From Adiantum capillus-veneris (lineage: Eukaryota > Streptophyta > Polypodiopsida > Polypodiales > Pteridaceae): 64,000 bases of DNA. Under the pieces are notes generated by a model. It worked only from the letters and a program-made list of their open reading frames with translations. It made no database searches and had not been told where the DNA came from. Location: positions 148,133,640 to 148,197,639 of the forward strand of contig CM043955.1 in the NCBI GenBank assembly GCA_014529385.2, read 5' to 3'. The translations under genes were made by a program, and so were the position numbers. This document shows, one piece after another, positions 19,668 to 30,612 of the stretch (its first letter is position 1; every line of letters starts with the position of its first letter).

Positions 19668-21291
19668 TCTACCCAAGGAAGGGGGGAGTGTTTGTGGACA
19701 TCCATCATTCACTTGCTTCCCTCTCAACCTTTTTCCCTGACCTCTTAATCTCCGATCTTAGGGAATGTACATATAAAGCTTTATACTCACAAAAAAAAGA
19801 AAAAAAAAGAGCAAGAGCAATTAGCAAACGAGTATGCACAATAAAAGTCAAAACATTGACTCAGACCTACACATGTCACATCTGGTACAGTGAAACAGAA
19901 ACCTATGCCATAAAACACCTTTGATCCTCATCACTTGAGTGATGGAGGGTAGGTAAGATTAGTACGATAGGAGTGTTTCTGTTTTAGAGTTGAGTGATTA
20001 GCAAAGTTCTCTTTTCCCACTGATGTGCCTCCTAGAGGTATTGTTTGTGTTTCATAGTGTGTACAGGAACGTGTTGCTGTGGTTAGGATTTGGACCTTCA
20101 TGGAACCTTTCTCTCGTTCACACTTCAGATCAAGCGCGACCATCAACACAAACAGGTGTTTTATGTCCATTAGCATTGCCCTTATCTTTTTGCATCCATG
20201 TTTTGTCTGCTTTAATTGTGATTGGTAGCATAATATTCACCGCATTTGCTTAGTATCAAACATTTAATTCAATGTAATGTTTTGTCATAATCACTTGTCT
20301 AGGTTTAAAAATCAAGCAGTCTGACTAAGCTAGTTTGACCAAGCTAGGTATTAGAAATCTTCTCTTAATACCATGGGGAATGCCTTCCTAATAATCAATG
20401 GTTACTTAGGTTCTTAATCCGATTTAGGCAGCATTGTATGAAATGTACTAGGGCTTTCTAGTGGGCTTGACCCTATTGACCTTTCGCTTAAGTATTATAA
20501 AGGGAGTTTACTAGTGTGATGAGCCTAGGGAGGTGTATCAGTGTTATATGACCCCCCAAAGTTACAAAATTTAAATGCTGAAAATGAACAAGCAAAAAAA
20601 TCAAAGTGCCACAATGTAAAATTTTAAGCTGGAAGAGAAATCCCTGCTTAAATTGGTACTTCACTCACATGTATTGCCTATGGTACTTGAGCCCTAGAGG
20701 TTCCCAGTGTGGGCGCTTTTCCTTGAAAATCAAAAAACCCAAGGCATACAAAATAAGCACACACATCATAATTGAATCAATGTGAAAAGACTTTGGGGGG
20801 TCAAAGAAAAAGTAATCAGTCAAGCGATGATTGCATGAGAAATTCCTTTTATGGTAGCTTAACTACAAGGTTTTCTAGATATATCCTCTAGTCAGCCCTC
20901 GAACATGAATACTTGGCTCTTGCGATTAAACAACTTAATTGACCACAAAAAATTAAGAAGCTTACCCATGGTATTAATACTTGATCTCTAGTGCCTTTTG
21001 ACCGTCAAATTAGCGACCCCAGACTTGTTTAATTTTCTACCTTTACATCTGTTTATGCATTTTATTACATTGCAATTTAATGTTCATTGCTACCAAATTG
21101 TTTGAAATTCTTTGACCAATCAATTTGTCTACCTAAAACTGCATATGCTTTTTAAGAGAATGCAATTACTGTGCCAATGTTGTTTGATTTTGCAGTGACT
21201 GAAGAAGGCTAAGGACGTACATCTCAAATGCTCTTCCACCTCGACGAACCAGCTTCAACTCAATAGCTTCCGAGGACGGAATCTACATCAC
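19668..21291 (+). other. Non-coding 3' region of element 1
   Basis: About 1.6 kb without a convincing gene. It starts with a PPT-like tract (19675-19688) followed by TGTTTGTGGACATCC and a TATA-like TACATATAAAGC near 19768, which resembles a fossil LTR start. The rest, including the short open frame at 20023-20253, is homologous on the opposite strand to 46534-46740 and 36304-37265 of element 2, where LARD element 4 interrupts it. Confidence 0.7.
19675..19688 (+). other. Internal polypurine tract-like site (element 1)
   Basis: AAGGAAGGGGGGAG followed by TGTTTGTGGACATCC. The same tract-plus-TG arrangement follows the tail in element 3 (34414) and element 2 (47400-47414, minus), although the real LTR lies 1.6 kb further on. 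Confidence 0.55.
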
Positions 21292-21300
21292 GAAGGGGGG
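21292..21300 (+). other. Polypurine tract of element 1
   Basis: GAAGGGGGG, two bases before the 3' LTR start at 21303. Confidence 0.85.
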
Positions 21301-21302
21301 CA

Positions 21303-21610
21303 TGTTAACCCTCACGGCTCACGGACACCCTATCGCCTACGACGGACACTGTAACCATATTATGTATTATTTAGAGTCAGGCACCGGGCTTGTCGGACCA
21401 ATAGGGAAAGGTAGAGTGATCGCCGATGAGAGGCGCACTTTAACTGGGACATTCAAGGGATTAGTTGGCTAAGCATGGGCGCCCAAGTGTGAATGGGGTG
21501 AGCTCCTATAAAAGCCAACTAAACCTAATTTTTACTCATTCTCTCATTTGTGCAATAGAAGAGTGCTCTTGCTCCATCTCCATCTCCATCTTCTTCTTCT
21601 TCACCTCCTT

Positions 21611-21655
<45 letters not shown>

Positions 21656-21906
21656 GGAGAGTGTGTGTGCGATCGAGCATTACGAAGGCACGACGGCGGC
21701 AAGGCGGTTGAGCGCGGCACGACTGCAGCTTCTTCTTCATCGCGGCGAGAAATCCACCACGAAGGCGAGCGTAGAGCGGTGAGTGACACACCCTTTGTTC
21801 TCTTGAGCTTGCTAGTTTAGGCTTGTTGTGTGCTTGGAGCCGTTTGTGGCTCGCACACGGTGTATTGGCAAGTCCCTTGCTTCGACAGTGCGGCAAGGAG
21901 CGCACA
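21303..21906 (+). repeat. 3' LTR of element 1 (604 bp)
   Basis: Near-identical to 13228-13833 and followed by the TSD AAGAG (21907-21911). The TG run is shorter and the AG run longer than in the 5' LTR. Confidence 0.95.
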
Positions 21907-21911
21907 AAGAG

Positions 21912-22433
21912 CTATGAGTGATTATGTGCAATGGGATATTGCTTTCTCGTAGAGATACTTCTACTTCTCTCTTCTCCCTCACTCCCTGCCAGCTCTCCTC
22001 ACCTTTCATGGTGTTTGAGGTCTTGGGTTTGAGGATGGGCATTTTTCAATTTCATGCTAATCATTTTTATTGTTGTTGTTATGTTAATGCTTGGTGAGTG
22101 AAGCTTTCTATCTTCACCTCATGAAGAAGGTCTCAAGGAACACAATTAGTTGTATTGTAAACAAGTCTTCCATCATGGAAGAATCTATAATACAAATGCC
22201 TATTGAAGGGGGGATCGGCTCCAATTGAATCCGGTCCTCTATTGGTGTCAATTTCTCTAAACTCTCACTCTCTTTTACAAGTATTGTTCATGCCATGTTA
22301 ATGAAGTAATGTGTTAGTGTTGATCTCTCCATCCAAGCACTTTCTTTCTCACTCTACATCTACACACAAAGGAATGCTCAATATGTTATTCACTTTCCGC
22401 TCCAACTCAAGTTAAAAGGCTAATTCCATTACA
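21912..22433 (+). repeat. Right part of a putative copia-type 5' LTR
   Basis: Continues the sequence broken by element 1 at 13227 and ends CCATTACA, one base before the tRNA-iMet PBS. Confidence 0.45.
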
Positions 22434-22434
22434 T

Positions 22435-22446
22435 TGGTATCAGAGC
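22435..22446 (+). other. Primer-binding site, initiator tRNA-Met
   Basis: TGGTATCAGAGC is the standard plant copia PBS (complement of the tRNA-iMet 3' end). It stands one base after an LTR-like ACA end. Confidence 0.65.
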
Positions 22447-22848
22447 ATTTGGTTTCTCTTTTCTTGCTTAAGAAGAGAGGTCCTTAAGTAGCCTATAAAT
22501 GGTTGATGTTGTTAATTATATTAGGGTAAGTGGAAATGGGATCTATTATCGGTTTTTTTGAGTCCACTATGTGGGATATGGTTCACACTTGGAGAGCTTT
22601 GGACTTAATAATGGAGTCTTTTTAGACTTGCCTACGGCTTTACCATTATTGAGCCATAAGAAGTCCGAAAGGAGCTAGCCCTCAGCAACTCTGCTATGTT
22701 ATACTTACTCCACTACTCTCTATAATTAACCACTTCGATGCGTGGGTGTAGATACTTAAGAGCCAATTTTCAAAGGCTAAGAGGAGTGGCAACTAAATTT
22801 TTGAATTGCCAAAGCATACACTAAGTATACACATAAAATTTTGTTAAC

Positions 22849-23140
22849 ATGGCTGACAATAACCAAGAGAGTAGAATGAACATTGATAGCTTTGATTTTG
22901 CACCTGAAGGTGCTACTGATGATGCTCGCATGTTTGTAAATTATCTCGTGTGACTAGGTTGCAGCAAGCTATGGGCAACCCTGCCTTGCAAGCCGAGGTT
23001 ACACAACAACTTCGTGCTTATGGGATTTCCCTTCCTCTCCATGAGGAGAGAGAGATTAGGAGGCCTCTTGAAGAGACCCTCTCCCATTTGAGAGGAGGAA
23101 TCCAAAGAGCAAGAAAGCAATGAAACTATAAGTTCCTCTG
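22849..23140 (+). pseudogene. Possible copia-type Gag start, decayed
   Basis: ATG at 22849 opens MADNNQESRMNIDSFDFAP, about 400 bases after the PBS, where gag would begin. The frame stops at about 22953, and a following stretch in another frame is again broken by stops by 23140. There is no recognisable domain. The rest of the copia element is missing, so only the position and the ATG context support this call. Confidence 0.3.
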
Positions 23141-23830
23141 AAGATGTGGCTCCATGAAGACGGCGGTCTAGACAATCTACCCTAAACCGGCACCATTCCC
23201 CATGGGGCCTGCCATCTGCTCACCTCAAACAGGCTTTCCTCCATCTCTCTCGCTGTGTACAATGTTGACGAAGAACAACAATTGAAAAAAATAATATAAA
23301 GCATTGACTAAAACTCCAAGGAGGGGGTTCCCATTGAGACTTTGAAAAAAAAAAAGGAAAAAAAAAGAGGGACCTCTCAAATTTGTGGTAAGTCGCCAAG
23401 TCTAGGATTGGGACAAATGTCACCTAGCTTACCCACAAAACCACGCAGTTCAGACAAAAATGGAATTGAGCTTAACATTGAGTCAAACCAAGTTTGCATG
23501 GGAGTAATGTTTGGGCTCGGATTCAGCGGATCCGCAACTCAACTTAGGAAGATTTTTTTTCAAAATTTTCAATATTTTTGAACTTGGAATGATTTGTGCT
23601 TCATGAAGCTTCCATGTTTTTGCATTTCCAAGTGGTTGAGTGTGACAATGTTACGAACCTAAATCAATTAAGCTCTTTCAAGTGTTACCGACTTGTGTTT
23701 GTAAATGATCATGAAATTGTGGGTTTGCAATTGAGTTTAATGTGGTGTGTGGTTTGATCAAAACTAGTTCATGGATGTACGCTTCACTTTTGAAAGCCAC
23801 CACCAAATGATGCTTTGATGCATGGTCAAG
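23141..23830. other. Unassigned AT-rich stretch
   Basis: Contains A-rich runs near 23345-23365 and no coding signal. It marks the transition from copia-like to LARD-like sequence. Confidence 0.3.
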
Positions 23831-24165
23831 AATGTGCATTAAAATTTGAATTTGACATTGCTTGTACCTTTTAGTGCTTGATTTGGATGCAGATACCTTG
23901 CATAGCACTAAAATTGAGTTTTTTTTTGAGTTTGTGATTGAACAAGACATTTTTTCTTGAATTAGATGCAAACCGTGCATAGAACTAAAATGGATCTTGT
24001 TTGATGCCAAGAGAAAGAATTAAAATTTGAGTTGTGATTGAGCATGCTTTTAGTGCTTGTATTGGATGTTCAAATGCTTAAGAGCACTAACGATTTGAAT
24101 TGTTTTGAAGGGTTGAGGGCAACAAGAACTTTCATTGATCCAAGAAGGGGTCATCATTGCAAAAC

Positions 24166-24535
24166 TTGGCTATTTAGAGCCATTCCAATTCTTTGGATTA
24201 AAAGTTGTATACATGCTAGCTCATAGTTTGGTCTAAAGTGAAAATGTTTTCAATTGAGCTAGTGTTTAGCCAACCTTTTTGAGAGATTTCAAATACAAAA
24301 TTTGGCTATTGAGAGCCATTCATTTTGATTTCATCAAGTTGCAATCATCTCTAGCTCATAGATTGCTCTAAAATCGTAAAATTTCATGTGAGCTAGTTGT
24401 TAGCCAACTTTTCAGAAAGATTTAAATTGTAAAATTTGGCTATCAATAGCAACTTCAAATTCATTCAAAAATTGCATTATTTCTAGCTCTTGGTTTGTTT
24501 TAGAATTCCATATTTCATTGAGCTAGCACTAACTG
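24166..24535 (+). repeat. Three tandem ~135-bp units with nested inverted repeats (LARD)
   Basis: Each unit runs TTGGCTA ... CTAGCTC ... GAGCTAG ... TAGCCAA, so the outer and inner pairs can fold into one interrupted stem. Unit starts are 24166, 24302 and 24436; the third unit has lost its last arm. The same array occurs at 43940-44300 in element 4. Confidence 0.85.
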
Positions 24536-25960
24536 TATGAGAGATTGTAAAAATTGAAAAATTTTCTTATGTAGAAGCTCATTCTCTCTCATTGTGTTGT
24601 TGTGTATGCATACACTTGCTACTTTAGAGCATCATGTGCATAACCAAAGGCATATTTTTTGTTTGATTTTTTTCCCTTTGGAAAATTTGGGTATTGAAGA
24701 CCCTATCTTTAGGTTTTCAATAATGTTTTTTGTGTTATTTTTGTTTTTGGCTTTCAATTATGGCTTTTGTAGCTTGTATTTACACTTAGGTTCAAAAAGC
24801 TTGGATTGTAATAAAAATATCAAGAGACTTCTCTACACAAAGTGGATGCTTGCTCAAGGACGCACAAAGAACATGAATAGGTGAAATCCTTCCATGATTT
24901 TGCTCTTTTGTTTATCTCTCCATTCTCTATGCTTGGATTTGGTGAATTTGCTTCTAAATTATGGTTCTTTCATTTTCAAAAGCTAGGCATACTAAAGTTT
25001 CAACACTTTGCTTTGTGAATATTAACTCACCAAAAAATTAGGTTTTATGTGTGCTAATCATAGGTAATTGGCCTTGACCTTAGGTTAATGTAGGTTCATT
25101 TCTCATTAGTCCTAGACTCTTAGTGATAGTTTTAATACTCCATTCATTTTCAACATGACCTAGGGCTATGATTAGGCTTTAGTCATTCCATATGCCATTA
25201 GCATCTCATGTTGGAAGAAATAAAAAAGTGCTAAAAAATGAATCAATAAAGCAAAAAAAGTGTCAAGAAAACGTAGCAAAAATGCTACTAGATACATGAA
25301 AAGAAAATTTCTATGTTATGTTGTGTCTTTGTGAGACCTAGCACCTTATTGGCACTTAGTAGGCAAGGGGAATCACCTTGGTTCGCTTGGTCAAGTCCCT
25401 AAACCAATGCCCTGGGCTGATAAGGATTAGCCATCACCTTGGTAGGCTAGTAGGCTTTTGGAACACCTTCTTGAGGGTTGCTTTATTTTTTCAATGAATG
25501 ACAAAAACAAACTTCCATGAGCTTCAAAAAGCTATGACAATACACTAATAGATTAGGATCTTTTTTATAGCCCATAGACATGATAGACTTGAATGATTTA
25601 TCAATATTTTTCACATAGTCTTTAGGCTAGTAGGTTTATGAACTTGCATTGGTCTAGGTTCATAATTGATTGCTTGTGTTTCATGCATAAAACTGAAATT
25701 TCAGGTGGTTTAATCTTCATGACAGTTTGTGTTTTTTTGCTTTATGTTGTTTAGTTTTTTACTATGATTCACCCATCTTTTAGAAGCAAAAAATTCACTT
25801 TGCATGATAGTTCATTGTACTTCATGTTTTTTATCATTGTTGGCCTTTGATGCTCATTACTTGTTCTTATGTTTTGCAGCTCAATATTTCTTCCATGGAA
25901 TTACTTTCTACCATGTCACTATGTTTTGCTTCACCGACACACAAGGACATGCGCTAAATT

Positions 25961-25973
25961 AGGAAAGGGGGGA
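25961..25973 (+). other. Polypurine tract before LTR 25974
   Basis: AGGAAAGGGGGGA immediately before TGTTAGCAGCGG; the same tract type as 45794-45806 in element 4. Confidence 0.8.
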
Positions 25974-26225
25974 TGTTAGCAGCGGCTAATACAAGCTACA
26001 TTGATTATGCATCAAGTAGGAGATATGCTATGGATGTGCACAATGTTTCCTACTCACTTTGTATAAGGTTTGGGCTCATTGGGAGTTCCAAAGTTGTATA
26101 TGCTAGCTAGGAGGCTCAAACATAAAACCATAGTAGAAGGGATTGTGGCAAAAGTATTTATAAGGAAGTCTTTATGCAAGGAGGCTTCATTCTTGAGTAT
26201 CCACTCTTGATGATTCACTTTTAAG

Positions 26226-26269
<44 letters not shown>

Positions 26270-27055
26270 AGTGTTCACTCTATGGATGGCCTAGCCTTGA
26301 GCTTAATGCCCATTCTTAAGAGGCTAGTGCTAACCCATTGTAATTAGATAAGGTTTCTTAATCTAATCTTTACTTTCTTATTATTCTAATTCTTCTCTAT
26401 TCCATTATGTCATGAAGTAGTTTCACATTTCTCATTATTCTAGATTTGAGTATGTGTGATGACTTTTTGCTATTAACCACTTCGATCCTTCTATAAATAG
26501 TTTCACATTTCTCATTATTCTAGATTTGAGTATGTGTGATGACTTCTTGCTATTAACCACTTCGATCCTTCTATAAGCACACGGTTTGCGTTATTTAACA
26601 TCATTAATTAAGTTGATTAAGTTGGTTCTTAATCTTGTAATTAGTGTGTGTGCCCTATTGTTTGCTTGTGTGTGCATAGGTTTTATGAAACTCTAGCACC
26701 ATTCACCTTGTTTGTGTAGATTTTGATGAAGTGCCTTGATTGGCATGTGGTGATTGGAGAGGCCAACACCAATGCAATTAGTGTGTGCTTATCATTAGTG
26801 TGCTTAGAGATTCTAGTCTATGATAATTCAGACTTTGGTGGGCTTAATGTGTGTAGGAGATGCTTGATTGATGATGTGATTAGAGTTAGTGATTTAATGA
26901 CTAACCTCTATTGCATTGGATGAGCATACTCTTGAATCCTCTCATTCTATTCATCCGATGCTCGTGCTTCCATGCCGTAGCCGGGTTGCCGATCCTAGGA
27001 TTGATAATTTTGTTGGTCTTGAGTTGATTAGGCTATGCTAAGATTTTTCCCAACA
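25974..27055 (+). repeat. LARD LTR flanked by both PPT and PBS (1,082 bp)
   Basis: TGTTAGCAGCGGCTAAT...CCCAACA. It is homologous to the inverted LTR 10497-11468. It is longer because of a (CT)n tract at 26227-26267 and an 80-bp tandem duplication (26418-26497, 26498-26577). A PPT precedes it and a PBS follows it, so it serves as 3' LTR of the left LARD and 5' LTR of the right one. Confidence 0.85.
26418..26577 (+). repeat. 80-bp tandem duplication inside LARD LTR
   Basis: Units 26418-26497 and 26498-26577 differ at two or three bases. LTR 10497-11468 has one unit. Confidence 0.9.
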
Positions 27056-28985
27056 TTTGGCGCCATTGTCGGGGATGGATAACCTAAGCTAGTGAGTATA
27101 GGATGTTTAGAATGGAGTAATTTCACTACTAATTTCATCGATTTTTGAGTGTGTGTAACTCGATTTGATGATGCTTGTGCAAGTAATTGAAGCTAATTGT
27201 TGAGTTATGAATATAGCAAACCCCCAATTTCACTAACTTCTCACCAACCATTGCTAATTTCTCTTCATTTCCATGCTTATTGTACTAATTCCATGCTAAT
27301 TTTTACTAATTTTTGACTAACTTTGCTAACCTAACCGCTAACATTTGAAGTGTAATGTATGATCAATCCCCTTATAAGAGGTTGAATCATCACTTTAATC
27401 AAGTTAATTGTGCTAATTTATGCCTAATTTGATGATTTGAGTGCTTGATTTTTAGCCTACAATGGTCAATTTTTGGGTCGATTTGATGGTGTACACACTT
27501 GTGTGTGCAATGATGCGTCTTTGCGTGGAGCAAAGGAATAGTTTGGAGAGTGATTAAGATGTAAGTGCACTCACTTGCTCATGTCAATTCTTGATTGATT
27601 AATGTGGTTCAATGTTGTTAATTATTTGCTAAAATTAGGTGTGTAAATCAATTGACCTACACTTTGCACCTAATTTGATTCACTTGGAATGAAATTGATG
27701 GTCAAATTTTGACTAATAAACTTTGCGTATGTCAAGACAATGCTTAATTATCATCAAGAATTCATGTGTGTGCATAAAAATCATTGTGTGTGTAATGCAC
27801 CAAAGAAAGAAAAAAACTGCCAAAAAATTCTAGTGTTTGTGCACCTAATTTTGAGAGTGTGCATGCATAGAAATTAATAAAATTGATGATATATGAGTAT
27901 GCAATCATGTAAGTGATGTGTATGTTAGGCTAATTCCATCATTGGATAAGCCTAAATGCGAAACAATTGGGCAAAATTTGTTTGTGTGTGCCCATTCAAG
28001 ACCACTTGATTTTCAATGATTCATGGTCAATTGGGACACCTAAATGTTTTTTGATTGTGAAATGTGCATGAAGTGTGTGAAATCATTAGATATAAGCCTA
28101 AATGCATTGCCAGTTGAGCCAAATTTAAACTTTTGTGCTTAATTTTTGAGTGTGTGCATTGCTTGATTGGGTAAAAGTAGTGCTAATTTGGCCGAATAGT
28201 TGATGTGAGTGTCACAATTGGCTTGAAAATTGTCATAGATCACTCCCTTGGTGCTCAGTTGTGAAGATTATTAGTGTAGTGCTATGATAATGATGGATCC
28301 ATTTGATGAACATGGAAAAAATGCATTAATGTGTGTGCCTATGCAATGGCATTATCTATCCAATTTAGCGATGAATGATTGGTGTCCCTCCACTAATCAT
28401 GATGATTGCAAGACTCAAGAGATTGGTAAGAACATCACTTGGGAATCAATGTAGATTACTCAATTGATATGCAATGGGGGATGATTATATATGTATTATC
28501 ATTGAAGTATATGCCAGTTTGATTGGATGTGGTAAGAAACTTTGTGTATTTGCAATTCCATAATCATGACCATGTAACATTGCGAACCAAAATGACAAGT
28601 CAAATGGGGTTTGGATGATTTTAAACAATGGAATTGAGCAACTCATATTGCAAATATTGGTAATGAAATCTGGACTTGGCAATAAAAGGAGTCCATTAGA
28701 TCTGCATTGCTCAATTAAAAGAATTTTGTGTTATAAAATCTAATATCTAATCAACCCAAATGATTTTCTCATATTAAACTGATCACTTAATGTGGGAGAA
28801 TAAGCGGGAATGAGGATTAAGATATAGATGTGCTTATAGATCTATTTCAACACGGGGCCAATGGTAAAGAGACCCAAATGAGAAATGGTCTATCAAAGAG
28901 CAAGGTTAACAAATGGAGCAAAAAAGACCTTAGGGTTGGCTTCATTAAAGCCTCCAAAGGTTAGTGTTAAAAGCCTTAAGACATT
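27056..28985 (+). mobile_element. Element 5: LARD 5' internal region
   Basis: Non-coding. 27056-28420 matches 10496-8952 (inverted), and 28430-28985 matches 11982-12507 and, more weakly, 39400-39660. A short conserved reading MDPFDEHGKNALMCV is shared with element 6 at about 28292-28340 but is not open further. The element ends abruptly at 28985, where decayed gypsy protease sequence begins. Confidence 0.75.
27058..27075 (+). other. Primer-binding site, tRNA-Asp type, two mismatches (element 5)
   Basis: TGGCGCCATTGTCGGGGA differs from the perfect site at two positions, both C/G to T/A transitions typical of decay. Confidence 0.75.
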
Positions 28986-28994
28986 GCTAGATAT

Positions 28995-29345
28995 TGTTGG
29001 GGAGACTTCACCTTGGGACTACAAACATAGTAGTCAAAATGGCCAATGGGACTATTGTTAAACCTATTGGGATGCTAGAAGATCTCAAGATCAAGGTCTT
29101 TGGACACAAAATAAGGCATACCTTCATTGTTATGGATTTTCCCAAGCACACTATGTCATCTAAGATGATCTTAGGAAATCTTCCCCCAACATTAGTGTCC
29201 TTTCATGAGGGAAGCAAAAATGGTGCATGAGTGGTCTAAAAACCATGTCTACTTGCTGTTCTAAGACTCCATCATTCGAGTTGATCTTGTAACTGGTCGA
29301 GCACACCCTCTAGGAAACAAATTCATAATTGATCATAGATCTGAG
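28995..29345 (+). pseudogene. First protease, C-terminal half (element 3)
   Basis: Translation TNIVVKMANGTIVKPIGMLE and the segment DLKIKVFGHKIRHTFIVMDF match the post-active-site part of the element 1 protease. The active-site half is missing: the element begins here. The distal motif MILG is interrupted at about 29175 by a short insertion that puts the rest out of frame. Confidence 0.75.
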
Positions 29346-29550
29346 GATGACACCACAATTCACTCGGCCCCATTGCGGTATTGTTACACATGTAAAAAGG
29401 ACACTAATGTTGGGGGAAGATTCTTCTTATATGGATGTTCTACCCGGGATGACTGAGTCTTGATGACAATGTGGATTGGATCCACCTAGAAGAAACCATA
29501 GACACTTGGGGCAATAGAGAGACAACCTGGGTAACACTGAGTGGGATGAA

Positions 29551-29895
29551 ATGCCACCACTTGTACCTTTAAATATGATGGAATCAATGTATATAGCTTT
29601 TGATGACCTACCAGATGAAGGCTTGACTAACATTGGAACCAGTAGCGTCTCAGAAGACTATAGCCCACATGATTTGAAGTCAAAATCATCAATTGAAATT
29701 GACTCTAAAGATGAAGCATTTGAGTTAGATCTTAGTGAAAATGTGGGGACAAACCATTCAAGACCCAATGATACCCTAGATGACAATCTATCCGGGAGAG
29801 GAGAAGACACAAGTAGCGATTCCTCTAGTGACACTTCACTAGAGATCGGCCATAATAAAAAATTAGACAAGAGGAGTAAGAGATATAAGAGGTGA
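29551..29895 (+). pseudogene. Acidic spacer between protease and RT (element 3)
   Basis: A Ser/Asp/Glu-rich open stretch (for example SGRGEDTSSDSSSDTSLE), corresponding in position and composition to 52036-52437 of element 2. Probably a flexible linker of the polyprotein. Confidence 0.55.
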
Positions 29896-30612
29896 TGATA
29901 TTGAGCCAATGTACGTGCTAGGATAAATGAAAAGATATCTATCATAGAATGGCTTAACTATATAGGGGCATGTGATGCTCATCCGAAGTTGGTAGATAAT
30001 TGGGTGAATACCTTCAAAGCGTCATGTGGTGCATTCCACAACCCATTGACATTGCACAACTAAAGGCTACAAAGAAGCCAAAGTTGAGCCGTACCGTAAG
30101 AAGGAGACAAAATCAAGAGTTATCTCAACAACAAAAGTAAGCAGAAGAGAAATCACAGTCCACAAAACAATAAGATCCACGGACTTACACCTTGCATCTA
30201 ATCATTTCGAATCCTACACCACGGAGGAGAATAAGGTTGTGTATACAAAGGCCCAAACAACACCTATTGATGGAAGTAATGGAGTCTATGATGGTCTGGT
30301 GATAGTTAAGAAATTAGATTTAACGGACCCAGGTGAGGAGTCCAAACCTGTTTCATTGCCAAAGATCTGGTAGAGACTAAGGAATATATACTCAAAGAGC
30401 TTCTCAAGGAATTCAAGGAAATATTTTCTTGGACATATCATGATATGAAAGGTGCTCCACCTTCATGGTGCAATACACAATTCCCATGAATAGCATGGCT
30501 AAACCAGCAATGACCCTACCCAATGAATCCTAAGTATGCAAAGATCGTTTAAGAAGAGATTGAAAAGCTTGTCAAATGCGGATTCATATACCCTATTGAG
30601 AACTCAGAATGG

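Larger units (their letters stand above)
13228..21906 (+). mobile_element. Element 1: complete, young, non-autonomous Ty3/gypsy element (Gag-PR-tail)
   Basis: 8,679 bp bounded by LTRs 13228-13833 and 21303-21906 and by the 5-bp TSD AAGAG (13223-13227, 21907-21911). It has a tRNA-Asp-type PBS and a PPT. The LTRs differ by one substitution outside a TG/AG microsatellite, so the insertion is recent. It encodes Gag, four zinc knuckles, a protease and the W-P-K tail. Reverse transcriptase, RNase H and integrase are absent: the sequence passes from WVTPEGDEMPI directly to the tail at about 19020, whereas element 2 has over 4 kb of pol there. It must have moved using enzymes from a related element. 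Confidence 0.93.
23831..25973 (+). mobile_element. LARD 3' internal region upstream of LTR 25974-27055
   Basis: Non-coding and homologous in order and orientation to about 43675-45806 of element 4. Shared landmarks are the inverted-repeat array (24166-24535), the Gly-poor AT-rich stretch near 25030-25450 (GGTAGGCTAGTAGGCTTTTGGAACACC) and the PPT. It is therefore the 3' end of a LARD whose 3' LTR is at 25974. Confidence 0.75.

Noticed and set aside
19689-19703. TGTTTGTGGACATCC as the 3' LTR start of element 1
   Set aside because: The real LTR pair (13228/21303) is proven by near identity and TSD AAGAG; this site has no partner copy next to the PBS.
24166-24535. Inverted-repeat array as a CRISPR or MITE
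   Set aside because: Units are ~135 bp, diverged, in a plant LARD, and lack spacer/repeat regularity or terminal TSDs.
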